Assembly: GCF_016808335.1 (NCBI RefSeq)
Contig: NC_053144.1
Location: 18,894,403-18,958,402, forward strand
Origin: Panicum virgatum
Taxonomy: Eukaryota > Streptophyta > Magnoliopsida > Poales > Poaceae
Direction of reading: 5' to 3'
Length of the DNA: 64,000 nucleotides
The notes beneath the pieces were generated by a model, which saw nothing but the letters and a program-made list of their open reading frames with translations, had not been told where the DNA came from and ran no database searches. Within the stretch, counting starts at the first letter, position 1. Each line of letters opens with the position of its first letter. The position numbers and the translations under genes are program-made. Shown here piece by piece: positions 22,735 through 33,283 of this stretch.

Positions 22735-23270
22735 GCTCTGTGTATCCAGGTTCCCATCTGTCATTCATCATCTGATAGATGACATTCTGAACTAAGTGCG
22801 TTATGATGTCGGATCGATTCATCAGCGTGAAGCATGGCCTGATCGAACATCTCCTGGAACCTCATTGGGTCTTCAGTGATGGTGACGTGGCGCGGCATAG
22901 GGATGTTGGTCTTCTGAATGATTTTACCCTCTGTCGACGACACTAAATGACCGGAGACATACAACCTTGTAATTCTCCATGGCCTGATCCAGGAGCTGCT
23001 TCTTTGGGCGTCATTGAGATCTTTCTCGGCGACGTGGACGATGTTGCCGATAATGATCTCTACGTCAGTCTTTGGCTAATCGTCCACCAAGATGTGGATC
23101 TTTTGATGATGTGTCTCACTGAGCGTGTCAAGAAGCGTGTTGATGCAAAAATCCGCAGATCGGATTTATGCGCTCCACGTACGCTAGAGCCCGGGTATGT
23201 GCTTCACTCCGTAGTACCGAACCCAAGTCAGCGCATGTGGCGTGCGCTGGTGTACCAACAAATTTGACTT
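22735..23270 (-). pseudogene. Unrecognised degenerate transposon-type ORF, part 1
   Basis: Minus-strand ORF at 22761-22964 with PMPRHVTITEDPMRFQEMFD followed by QAMLHADES. Upstream on the same strand, readable but stop-interrupted protein continues to about 23260. On the other side of the CACTA insertion it continues at 16232-15516. The family was not identified. Confidence 0.35.
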
Positions 23271-24885
23271 TCAATTAACAAGGAGGATAAATGTTAAATT
23301 TCCGAGGCTATCAGCTAGCGGCCGATATTGATGACGTCAACAATCGGCTAGCCGATCCAAGATAACAAGCTGGTTTAATGCAACGTAGCTCGGAGCAACA
23401 CCAAAATCCAGATCCAATAGACTATGGTGATCAAATCACAAAAGAACCGATTGTGAACAGATCTGAACCAGATAAATTGTGGTAAGAGTTTAAAATAAAC
23501 TAGATTAAATAAATTAACCTAGTAAGATCTAAACAATTACCAATAACTTGTGATAAAAGCTAAAACAAGCTAGACTAAATGGATTAATCTAACAAGTTAG
23601 CAACTTTTATCGATAACTCATGAATAAATTTAATCTAGGTGAGAGTGATGCGCCACAAACTTAAGATCTAACGTATTCGATAACTTGAACGCTACAGAAA
23701 GAGGAAAAGTGATGCGCCCTCAACCTTAGGATTATCTACGCAACTTGACTCAGAACTTACCAGCACACGAGGGACCCAAGTCGATGCAGCCTTGCCTGCC
23801 GAGAAGAACTTGTAAAGGAAAAAAAACTACCGCAACTAGAGTTTTGGCGAAGTCGCTGACATGAAAATTAAAATAGATGCGATAAATGTAAAGGTTGTGT
23901 TTGAATGTGGTTGATCAAAATTAACAAAAGATGAAGGTCTGCTATTTATAGCATAACCTAGACCCTGCTGCGATATGGTGAGATACAACTTGATACATAA
24001 GAAAATGAACATTCTAAAACAAACGACACGACTTCTATAGGCTAACTTGCTGATGTAATCTTGCCCGTCACTTTCTTAGCTCCACCGGCTACGACACCAT
24101 TTTGGCCCATAGGCCCAAGATACTTCTCTTTCTTTTTCATGGACCAATTTCTTATCGGCTTCCTATTTATCACATTGACATGTGCCAAAAAACGGTGCCA
24201 ACGTGTCTGTCCCATCTAGACCCTAGTCGGGGTGTGAGAAACCTGCGAGCCCCCGAGCCCTATCGCTTGAAGCCCGAGGAGCGCCACATAGTCTAATCCC
24301 TATACATCAAGAAGCGAACGCCCCTCCGGTTGCTCCAGTGCCCCTGGCGCGACGCGTGGCGATGTGGCGGTGTGGATTAGACATAGCTCGCCGCTGGGCC
24401 TAAATTTCGGCCCACCTCGCTCCTCGCGTTACCACCTCTCCGGGTCGTCCCTAGGATTCGGGCCAATTGCCCCTCGTGCCTGCTGCCTTTCTTGCGTGCC
24501 GCCCTAGCTGCCTGGTGTCTCTCTTGTTACCACAATTCGTCATCGTGGTGTCGAGGTTGTAGTTCCACACCGTCGTTGTGTGAGGTCATGCGTACCGGCG
24601 GCTCGGGGCAATCACCCAAACCACTATTGGTAGCTCGGAGTCGTTGTTGCTTGGAGTCATTTCCTGGTGGCTTGGATTCTCCACCAAGCGGCCCCGAGCC
24701 TTAATGCAGCGCGGGGCTGGTACCGGCAACTCAGGGTAGTGGTATGGAGGCGTCGTTGCATCGTACCGAGCCGTCGCCGACAGCTCGAGCGTGTGAGAAC
24801 GTGCCCCGAGACTCACGGCACCTCGGCGGCAGAAGCAGAACGTGCCCCAGGACCCAGTAGCACTAGTAGAGAAACTCATAATATA
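23271..24885. other. Intergenic DNA without recognisable gene
   Basis: 23300-24080 is AT-rich with repeated TAAACAAGCTAGACTAAAT-like words and a CTATTTATAGC at 23943-23953 that could be a TATA element of an old LTR. 24090-24880 is more GC-rich with repeated GCTCGGGGC/CCCCGAGCC words. A CACTA-like start (CACTAGTAGAGAAAC) at 24861 has no convincing partner end. Confidence 0.3.
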
Positions 24886-25119
24886 GGCCCCGTTTAGTTC
24901 CCAAAATTTTTCCAACAGTACCCGTCACATCGAATCTTTCGACACATGCATGAAGCATTAAATGTAGTTGAAAAAAATAACTAATTACACAGTCTAACTG
25001 ATTAGCACGAGATGAATCTTTTAAGCCTAATTAGTTCATGATTGGACACTATTTGTCAAGTAACAACGAAACGTGCTACAATAACTTTTCATCCAACTTT
25101 TCGCGAACTAAACGCGGTC
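24886..25119. mobile_element. Tourist-like MITE, complete
   Basis: Begins GGCCCCGTTTAGTTC and ends GAACTAAACGCGGTC (inverted). The 3-bp target duplication ATA lies on both sides (24883-24885 and 25120-25122). 234 bp, no ORF. Confidence 0.85.
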
Positions 25120-25273
25120 ATAGATGACGAAACATATTTCTCGTAGTAGGCAATGAAAGCATCATTGAAGATTCTTGCGACGAATTAGTGAAGAAAACCT
25201 GTTCGTCATACTGCTGGCGTCATATTTATCCCACCATGACAAAATCATATAATTTGTCATAGAACTGAACTTT

Positions 25274-28043
25274 TGAAAGAACATCTAGACCCATGTGAAT
25301 TTTGGTGATTAATGACAATGATCTCAAGAGACTAATGCCTGTTACATATAAAAGGCCTGGAATTGTGGAGCCCCTAAAAAAATGAAAAGAGATGGCATAA
25401 AGATGCTCATAGATTTAAATTGTGCATTTCCGCGCTACTACAAAAAAAATTTCCTGAGGCGGTTGAAAATGATTTTCCTAGGCGGGCAACACCAACCGCC
25501 TCGGAGGTACCGTCACGGTAAATGGGGATCTTCTGAGGCGGTCAGTCGCCCGCCTCTGTTAATGGAGTAAAAAAACAAAAAAAAGCTCGGCCCGCCAAGC
25601 CCATCTGGGCCGCCGGCGCCGCCCGCTGCCGGGGCTGCGGCGTTGCGCCGCCGCGCAGCTCCGCGCCCCGACCCGGCCGTCCCGCCGCCATTGCGCCGTC
25701 GGAGCCGCCGTCCCCCTCCCGAAGCAGCCCGTCTCGACCGGATCCGCCATCCCCTGGCCGGATTCGCCGCGCCCCCGCCCGGATCCGCCGCGCCGCCACC
25801 AGATCCGCTGCTCTGCGCGACCTCCGCGCCGCTCACCACGCCGGGGACGACCGCCGCGCTGGGCATCCCGCTGCCACCGGATCCGGCCTCGGGAGGGCTC
25901 GCCGCCGCCAGATGCAACCTGTCCGCCGCCACCGCTATCCGCCGTCAAATCCCGCACCGCCGAGCCCGGGGCCGCCAGATCCCACATCGCTGAGCCCCGG
26001 GGCCGCCGGATCCCGTGCCGCCGAGCCCAGCCACAGCCATAGGATGGCGTGGGGGGAAGGAGGAGGTTGGGGCGGACGGCCTCCACCGCAGCCATGGGAT
26101 GGCACGAGGGAAGGGAGGAGGATGGGGTGGATAGCCCCGCCGCAGCCATGGGGCGGACGGCCTCCACCGCAGCAATGGGAGGGCTCGGGGGGAGGAGGAT
26201 GGGGCGGACGGCCCCGCCGTAGCCATGGGAGGGCTCGGGGAAGGGAGGAGGACGGGGCGAACGGCCAGCCGGCACCGTCATGGGAGGGCGCGCAGGAGAG
26301 TGAGGAGGATGGGGCGGGGGTCTGGCGCTGCCGCCATGGGAGGTGCGGGAGGAGAGAGAGAGAGAGAGAGAGAGTGCGTCTGGTATTGGGAGATGAGGAA
26401 GAGAGAGTTAGGGTTTGTTTGTTTATATATTCTTTGTAGCAATTGGTTTTATATGGGCTTTGCGTGGGCTGGGTCTATTAACCGAGGTGGTTCTTTATAA
26501 GTTCTCCGCATTCGAAAATAGTACTATTAACCGAGGTGGTTATATAAATGATGACCGCCTCGGTTAACATATTTTGCGAGGCGGTTTTTTAAACCGCCAC
26601 GGTTAATAAAATATAACCACCTCGATTAATCGCAGGCATTAACCGAGGCGGTTTTTTAATGTGCTCGCCTCTGAGGTCTTTTCAAAGCGCCTCAATTAAT
26701 CAGTTTTTGTAGTAGTGCCGATTTCTTGAGTTCTAGGGCGTGCCGTACAACCAAGGTGCGCACAAAATTATTTGTTGAAGATACCTTAGTTCTTAAATCA
26801 CACGAGGGATACACATGAGCCTACACAAACACATGAGCGAAATTTTCTAAAGATGTTCGTTCTCTTTTGAAAATTTCCGGTGTCTAGCGGAAATTTCTAG
26901 CTCGGGCGATGGAAATTTCCGGGAGATCATCAGACATTTTCGGTCTGTCAGCTAGAGCTGTTTTCAACCGGAAATTTCCACTCCGCGCGACGGAAATTTC
27001 CGTTGATTCTAAAGGAGATTTCCGCTAGGTGCTGTGCAACAGTCATATTTGACCCGCGACACTACATATACCAATTCACTCAGTCTTTGACACTGCTGCT
27101 TCCATTCTTGCAAACTCTAAGTCAGAAACTCTCTCTTGAGCACACTTTCCTCTCCACTTGCTTCACTCTTGAGCATCCCTTGCAAGGGCCCTCAAAAAAA
27201 ATCCCTTGCAAGGGAACATATCAGATGCAAACCAATCTCTCCGTGCAAACTATAGAAACTTCAATCTGGGCAATCAGATCAACATCCAAGAGGAGGGGCG
27301 CAAATAGGTGGGAGGGAGGTTTGCAAAAGTGTGATTACCCAATCCAAGGGCGGGTCCAGATTGTAAAATTACCCAATCCTCCATACCCCTTGGATGTTGA
27401 TCCAATGACTCAGATTAGAGTTTTCATAGTTTGCATGGAGAGATTGATTTGCACCTGATACGTTCCCCCCTTGCAAAGCTAGTAGTTAAGAGTGTGAGAG
27501 CTTAAGTGAGAGAGTGCACGTGAGACTTGCAACTACAGTTTGAGCACTTGAGGTCCTCATCAAATCGATTATTGGTGTTTATTACTCTTGAAATCTCATA
27601 TTCCTATACGGCTAGGCGTCGCCTAGGAGCACCCAAGCTTGTAATGTGCCTTGGGAAGTAACCTTAGGGTCACTAAGGGGAGGCAAGATAACTTAGGAAG
27701 AAAACTGTTTTCTTGGGTGCCTCAACGGAGATGCAAGTTTCAGTTGTGAAACTGAATTTTGGCAAACAAATTTTTGTCTCCCGTGTTCTAGGTGTTCTTC
27801 GTGCTTGTTAGCTTGTTTGCATTGATCTACTTGTTTGGGAGGTTTTTGCTGCAGAAAACTATTCTTTCTAGGTCTTCACATCACAAGTAACAAATCTATC
27901 TCACTCCCTTGCAATCTTTACTTATTTCAAGGCTCAGATTTGTTTTTGGGGGTGAGTTACTGGAAATTTCGGTCAGAAGAGTTTTGAAGAATTTTGCAGA
28001 AACGCCTATTCAACCCCATGTAGGCGACATCAGGGACCTTTCA
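25274..28043 (-). mobile_element. Solo LTR (copia-like), interrupted by a CACTA element
   Basis: Read on the minus strand it starts TGAAAGGTCCCTGATGTCGC and ends GATGTTCTTTCA. A 5-bp target duplication ACTTT lies at 25269-25273 and 28044-28048. TG...CA ends with the short inverted AAAG/CTTT and no internal coding region make it a solo LTR. Its own length is about 1.48 kb once the nested CACTA element (25433-26717) and the duplicated CCG are removed. Between 26860 and 27030 the palindrome GGAAATTTCC occurs repeatedly. Assignment to the copia class is from the general look of the ends and is tentative. Confidence 0.85.
25433..26717. mobile_element. Non-autonomous CACTA transposon with GC-rich cargo
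   Basis: The right end, read inverted, is CACTACTACAAAAACTGATT. The left end is CGCTACTACAAAAAAAATTT, so the first CA has mutated to CG. The 3-bp target duplication CCG is at 25430-25432 and 26718-26720. Subterminal GAGGCGGTT/AACCGCCTCGG repeats occur on both sides. The centre (25580-26400) is extremely GC-rich, with roughly 60-bp imperfect repeats around GGGCGGACGGCC and GCCATGGGA and a (GA)n tract at 26350-26376. No transposase; no recognisable protein. Confidence 0.88.
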
Positions 28044-28197
28044 ACTTTTCAATGATGAAACACTTTTCATCATCGAATTTACGCTCTTCAGTGACAAAAT
28101 ATTTATGTCATAGTTCATGACCACTTTTGTCATTAAAGGCTATGCCACGTGGCATTGACCACGCCGGCGGCCAATGTGGCTTTGGGTGTCACACTAG

Positions 28198-29273
28198 TAG
28201 GGATGAAAGCGGTCGGGAATGGTCAGGAAAATACCTTAACTATTTTTGTTTTCATATTTTTATTCAAAAATGGGAACGGGAACAGAAAAACTGGGTCAAG
28301 AAAACGAAATCGATTATGCGGGATATCAGAAATGTTACAATTCGATCGGAGTCGTGTCGATAACGGTCGGAAACCGGTACTCAAAAGCGGGAATAATGAA
28401 TCATGTAACCTGTTCAAATGTTTGATTCCACACAATGGTTACAACTATAATAATTTATAGGAAAATAGTACTATAGTCTAAAGATAAGTAAATAAATTAA
28501 CACTACAGTAGAGTTCACATCGCAAAGGCATAGACCCTGAACCACCATGAGCTCCAGCCATTTGGCCCATAAGCTTTCAGGCACTACCTCCCTGCTGTGG
28601 CTAGCAGGCCATGGCAGCTGGCCCACGTGCATGCAGGTGCGGGCATCCGGCGGGCAGCAGGCCGGCAATGGCCAGTAGTGCAGCGCACGGCACTAGCGGC
28701 AGCAGCAGTGGCACAGCAACAATTTAGTCCCACCTTGGCTATGGAGCAATGCAACGTGCGCTCTCCGTCCCAAAATAATTACACATTTAGAATTTAAAAT
28801 TTATCTCACAAAATATAGCTGCTTTGACTCCACTACTATAAAAAACAAAAGTATCCGGAGTCTTCTCACAGAAAAGACAAGACAATATCCACGTTCTTCT
28901 CACAATAGACATGATAGTATTCGGATTCTTTTCACAAAAGACAAGGGGTATTTTTGTAATTTCACACTATGTATTAGTTTACGTGCCCGGTCTTAGATGT
29001 GCAAATATTATGGGACGGAGGGAGTAATAAATTAGACTGAGGGCCAGGCGCCAAGTAGCTGAGCTGCCGAGTAAACGGGAAAAATCCGAGAATTTTTGAG
29101 TGAAAATGGGAACAAAAAATTTGGTCCAAAAATGCTTCACGCGATTTTGTTTTCGAATTTACCCGAATTTCCTGTATATTTTATGAATTTCCAAATATTT
29201 TTGTTAAACTAGTATTTGATCGGTATATGGTGTTGGTCGGTACCGGATTTTCTCGTTCTTGGTTTAATCCCTA
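28198..29273. mobile_element. Ac-like hAT transposon, non-autonomous
   Basis: Left end TAGGGATGAAAGCGGTCGGG; right end inverted TAGGGATTAAACCAAGAACG. The 8-bp target duplication is CACACTAG (28190-28197) against CACACTGG (29274-29281), 7 of 8 matching. 1076 bp with a nested Stowaway MITE and no transposase. Confidence 0.83.
28761..29024. mobile_element. Stowaway-like MITE nested in the hAT element
   Basis: Left end CTCTCCGTCCCAAAATAATT, right end ATATTATGGGACGGAGGGAG followed by TA. Typical Stowaway terminal repeats; the left TA has been lost. Confidence 0.75.
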
Positions 29274-29574
29274 CACACTGGCGGGTGATGTGGCCAGTGC
29301 CACATGGCGGATGACGTAGACAGCCCGTGCAACGCTGGCACCACTGTACTGATGTGGCAATATGTCTTCACTGGGCTTACCTTGTGGATCATTCTCGTTG
29401 CATTTGTTCTTGTCACTGAACATGGCAATTTTCATCATGAAAATAACATCCTTATTATCATCACAAAATGTTCACAAAAAAATGTCACAGTTTTCTCATC
29501 TTTCATCACAAAAGTACACAGATTAAGTCACATAACAGATCATGTCACAAGAGCTCGTGGAACTTGACATCTTC

Positions 29575-30170
29575 AACAAGTAACGTAAAAGGACAGCTAG
29601 ACTTGAGTGCACTATAAGGGATACACTTATTTGACCCCTGATAACAATGGGCAAATTGAACAAAACATTAGTTCCCCTGAAGCACACTTTCTAACTGCAC
29701 GAATGCATCGATCAGCATCGCCTACACTAGGAAATGTACTTACTGGGAAAATTACCAAATTGGTTTTTGCAAAAAAAACATTTTTATATGCACAACAGAA
29801 CTTGTAGTCTTCCCGGTTGAGCTAGATAGAATCATAGATGGTGGAAAGGACTGGTGAGCCACCCTCTTTTATTTGGCGCAACAAGCCTTCTGGTAAAATC
29901 AAGTGTATAGCTCATTGATCCATCAAGGAGCAACTTTTTTCATTTCAAAAAAAAATGACAGATGAATTTTGGTTCAACGTTTCTCAAAGCTTCAAATGAA
30001 AAATAAATGGAAATGGCTCCCTCAAGAAGTAACATAAGAGTAAGGACAGCTAGACGTGACTGCACAAGAAGGGATACACTGGATCCACGATAACAATGGG
30101 CTAACTGAACAAAACAAGTTCACCTGAAGCACACATTCTAACTGCGCGATAGCATCGCCTACACCAGAAT
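29575..30170. repeat. Dispersed duplication of about 150 bp
   Basis: 29576-29730 and 30020-30170 share the same order of words: AAGGACAGCTAGAC, AAGGGATACAC, GATAACAATGGGC, CTGAAGCACAC, TCTAACTGC and GCATCGCCTACAC. Diverged copies, about 445 bp apart, downstream of the F-box gene. No ORF. Confidence 0.7.
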
Positions 30171-30845
30171 AGAGAAAAATCTAGTCTTTCGCAAACTCTT
30201 CAACACACAGACAAAGTTTCATCAGGGAACTCCTCAACTCAGCAAATCATCCCATTCACCGATCTTGTCTTTTGGGAACTATGACTTTGATTTTTTTTTT
30301 CTTTTGATAGGTATCAGTCTGAAAGAAAAACTCAGCATTAGATATTTATATATCCGAATTGTAAGCCTATGTATGCGCCATGCATGAACAAGATAAGCTT
30401 ATATCTTATGCGTATCAAAGCCTAATAGCTTCAACTTCACAAAAACTATGCAACTATATCGCCCTAAAAGACATCAATAAGACATCAATAAGATTCAACT
30501 TCACAAAAACTATCCAAATAAGTATTAGTGGAGATCGAAAAATAGGCATCAACATAATACCACAACAACCTCTAATGAAAACCACATGATAACTATAAAA
30601 GAACTATTCGAACTGAAAATTCAAAAGGATACTAAAACTGAAATGCATATAGTGGAAAGCCAATTATCATGAACATTCAAGTTCATTGTATAAGTAATTT
30701 GAAACCTACTTCATGAACAAAACCGACGCATCTTTTAATTTTATTCTAACTGTGAAGTAATGGTGAATAAGATAAGAAACCAACCAAGGGAAGAGGGTGA
30801 AGGATGGTAATTCTTGTTGTAAGGAGCCCTCAAGGTGGAACCAAA

Positions 30846-32286
30846 CTAGTATTCTTCAACCTCAGAACCCTCCAAGCTTTTAACCTGAACTTCAGAATCT
30901 TGGGCTTTGAGTTTCTTAAACATAGCCCTCCAACTCCTAGGTATGCAATGGTATTCGTGAAACATGAGTCCACTTGACCTACGGTAGGAGAAAAAGGTCA
31001 TTAATCAGCAATTATAGTTATTCAAACAACGGATGAGATCTAAGAATGGAATACGAATCATGGGGACCAAGAACTTACCAGTGGCGATGGTTGCAAAAGG
31101 TGAATAGATGATCAACAAGTGTAAAAGGTCGCACAGATGGACGAATCTTCTTTTTGAAGTTATGGATGATGGATAATGTCGATATCAACTCACATGTGCC
31201 GCTGCTGACAGAGTACATAATAATGGGATAGAGATCTTCAGAGTAGAAGTAAATAGCATTGCCAGTGATAGAATGCAGGTTGTTGTGAGAGACAGAAAGG
31301 CAGCGGTCACGGCTAATAAACAAAGCTTGGTCACCAAGGCTGCTTAGCGGATTAAGCCTCCCGTGCTCAGCTGTGTCAACCTCAAACAATGCAAACTCGC
31401 AAGGCCGATACCCCTCTACCCAATTTTCAAAGTTAAAGTGCCTAAGCACAAGTATCAAACGTGTAGCAGACTCCACAAGGAAGAACAAATGTGTTTGAGG
31501 AATGCCAAATGTGTTTGGAATATGAGCAATATAAGGTTTCAGGCATTGAGGGTAGACCTGTACGACCTGCCTCTCGTTGCTAATGACACCATATACACTG
31601 CCTTGGAAGGAAACAGCAGCGGCGAGCTGAATGTTGTGGTTGACGATGTACCAGCATGGGAAAGTAGGCTCGCTGACCGCCACCCCTGGTGAATTGGGGA
31701 ACCATGCCACTACAGCAATCGAATCAGATGACTGTGACATGCACACGGCAGCTCTCATCCAGGCTCTGGACTGTTGGTCCTTGACCATGTATTTGAAGAT
31801 AGTGGCAATGGGCGGGAGGTCCACGGCGACGCGGGTGAAGGGGTGCAGGACGCGAACGGCCGTGGTATCCTTGTTGAGCAGGATGAGGAGGCCGTCAGTG
31901 AAGCCGACGATTCGGTAACCGTGCAGCTCCGGCAGGTGGGCGCCAACGCATCTGCCGGTGGCAGTTTGGAGGAAGGCGACCTCGCATGCGTCGGCTGGGC
32001 GCACGCCGTCGCCGTCGCAGAGCGCGACCCAGCCGCGCGGTCGGAGACGCGCGTCGCGGAGGGTGGGGTCGCGCGGACAGGGCGCAGAAGCGCGCCAGCT
32101 CGTGCATACGGCGCGCATCGACATGTAGTCCACAACGTCCGCCGCCAGAACGCGTGCCGCGATGACTTCCTTCAGATCCGGGAGTAGCAACGCCCAATCC
32201 CTCCAATCCCCCATCGGCGCCGCCGATGCACCAGATGAGGAACCCCCCATCGCCGCCGCCGATGCACCAGATGAGGAGCCCCCCAT
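30846..32286 (-). CDS. F-box protein, DUF295-like type
   Basis: Two exons, 32286-31079 and 30978-30846, give 446 residues. F-box proteins of this type act as substrate receptors of SCF ubiquitin ligases. The F-box lies at about residues 27-70 (LLLPDLKEVIAARVLAADVV, then MSMRAVCTSWRAS). A C-terminal beta-propeller-like region follows, with FTDGLLILLNKDTTAVRVLH, HPFTRVAVDLPP and NAIYFYSEDLYP. The N-terminus has a doubled 12-residue unit, MGGSSSGASAAA. The intron has donor CTG|GTAAGT and acceptor CCGTAG. Exon 2 adds SSGLMFHEYHCIPRSWRAMF and then KKLKAQ before the stop, and stays open. If the intron is retained, a TAA inside the donor ends the protein after tryptophan 403. A minus-strand donor near 32620 suggests a 5'UTR intron. 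Substrate unknown. Confidence 0.85.
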
Positions 32287-33278
32287 CGCCGCGGCCGGTG
32301 CCCCAGATGAGGAATTGCAAGGACGGGCAGCGCAGGCGGCGGGCGACGCTAAGGGGGCTCCTTTGCGCTTCGTTCCAGCTTGAGCCGAGCTTACGATTCT
32401 ATGGAAGCAGACTGGTTTCTTCTCTTCACATCAAATCAATCACCACGCCCCATGGCCATGCACCATCCTCCACCTTTCATCGTCGATTCCCACCGCGACC
32501 CAATCTTCTGCGTAAGCGATTTTCTATTAAAATAGTGTACTAAAAGAACACCATTAATGTAGAAGTTATTACGAAAGAAATCATAAAACGGGGTAGGCTA
32601 CAAGAAAGGGAAAGCTCACCTGGATTCGAATCGCCGGCGTCCGAAGGAATAGGCGATGGCCGATGGGGGCCGCCGCTGTCTGCCTGTCTCGCAACATATA
32701 AAGCACGCCCTCGATGGATTCTGGAGTAGGGTTCGTCTCGAACAGGGTTGGGTTCCGTCTCGGACTTTCCTCCGAATCGAACGAATCCAAAGATCACGCT
32801 CCTTCGGCGGAAAGCCCATATTCGGTTCGGCTTAGCCCACACAACTCTGCTGGACCGATTCACGGCCCACACGCAAGACCCACAATGATCATCTCCTTTT
32901 TTTCTTATAACTAGTATAAAATGTACGTGCGTATTTTAAAAATATTAAACACATCTTTATATTCATAGAATGCTCATATGAATTTTTTTCAATTGACATA
33001 AAAGCCACATAATTTACCTGAACATATTATTGAATCAAAGTTTGAACTTAGTTTAAATCTAGGATGAATTCAGAAGGTGGCAAACTTTTGCCAAAACATT
33101 TTGTTTGGCAAAGAAGTGATTAAGACTGATTTCATGAGGTGATTTTGTGCAATGAACTAATGACTGGGAGCTGAAAAGGTTAGTTTTTCTTAATTTATTC
33201 CGCTCAGTATCATGTCATATCTAAAATTTACCTAAATAATAATAAAGAATTAGTCTTAGACATAGAATTAGCTCGGGC
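32287..33278. other. F-box gene upstream region
   Basis: No separate gene. 32290-32400 continues the GC-rich 5' end of the F-box gene, including a third copy of the 36-bp N-terminal repeat unit just upstream of the ATG. 32621-32870 may hold an untranslated first exon (donor CCAG|GTGAGC on the minus strand). 32900-33278 is AT-rich and featureless. Confidence 0.35.
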
Positions 33279-33283
33279 TCTGC

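Noticed and set aside
24861..25158. A small CACTA element starting CACTAGTAGAGAAAC and ending TTTCTCGTAGTAG
   Set aside because: The right end lacks the terminal G of TAGTG and no 3-bp duplication fits.
25513..26439. ORFs up to 240 aa in the second CACTA element
   Set aside because: Same GC effect, low-complexity Arg/Gly/Pro sequence, no recognisable protein.
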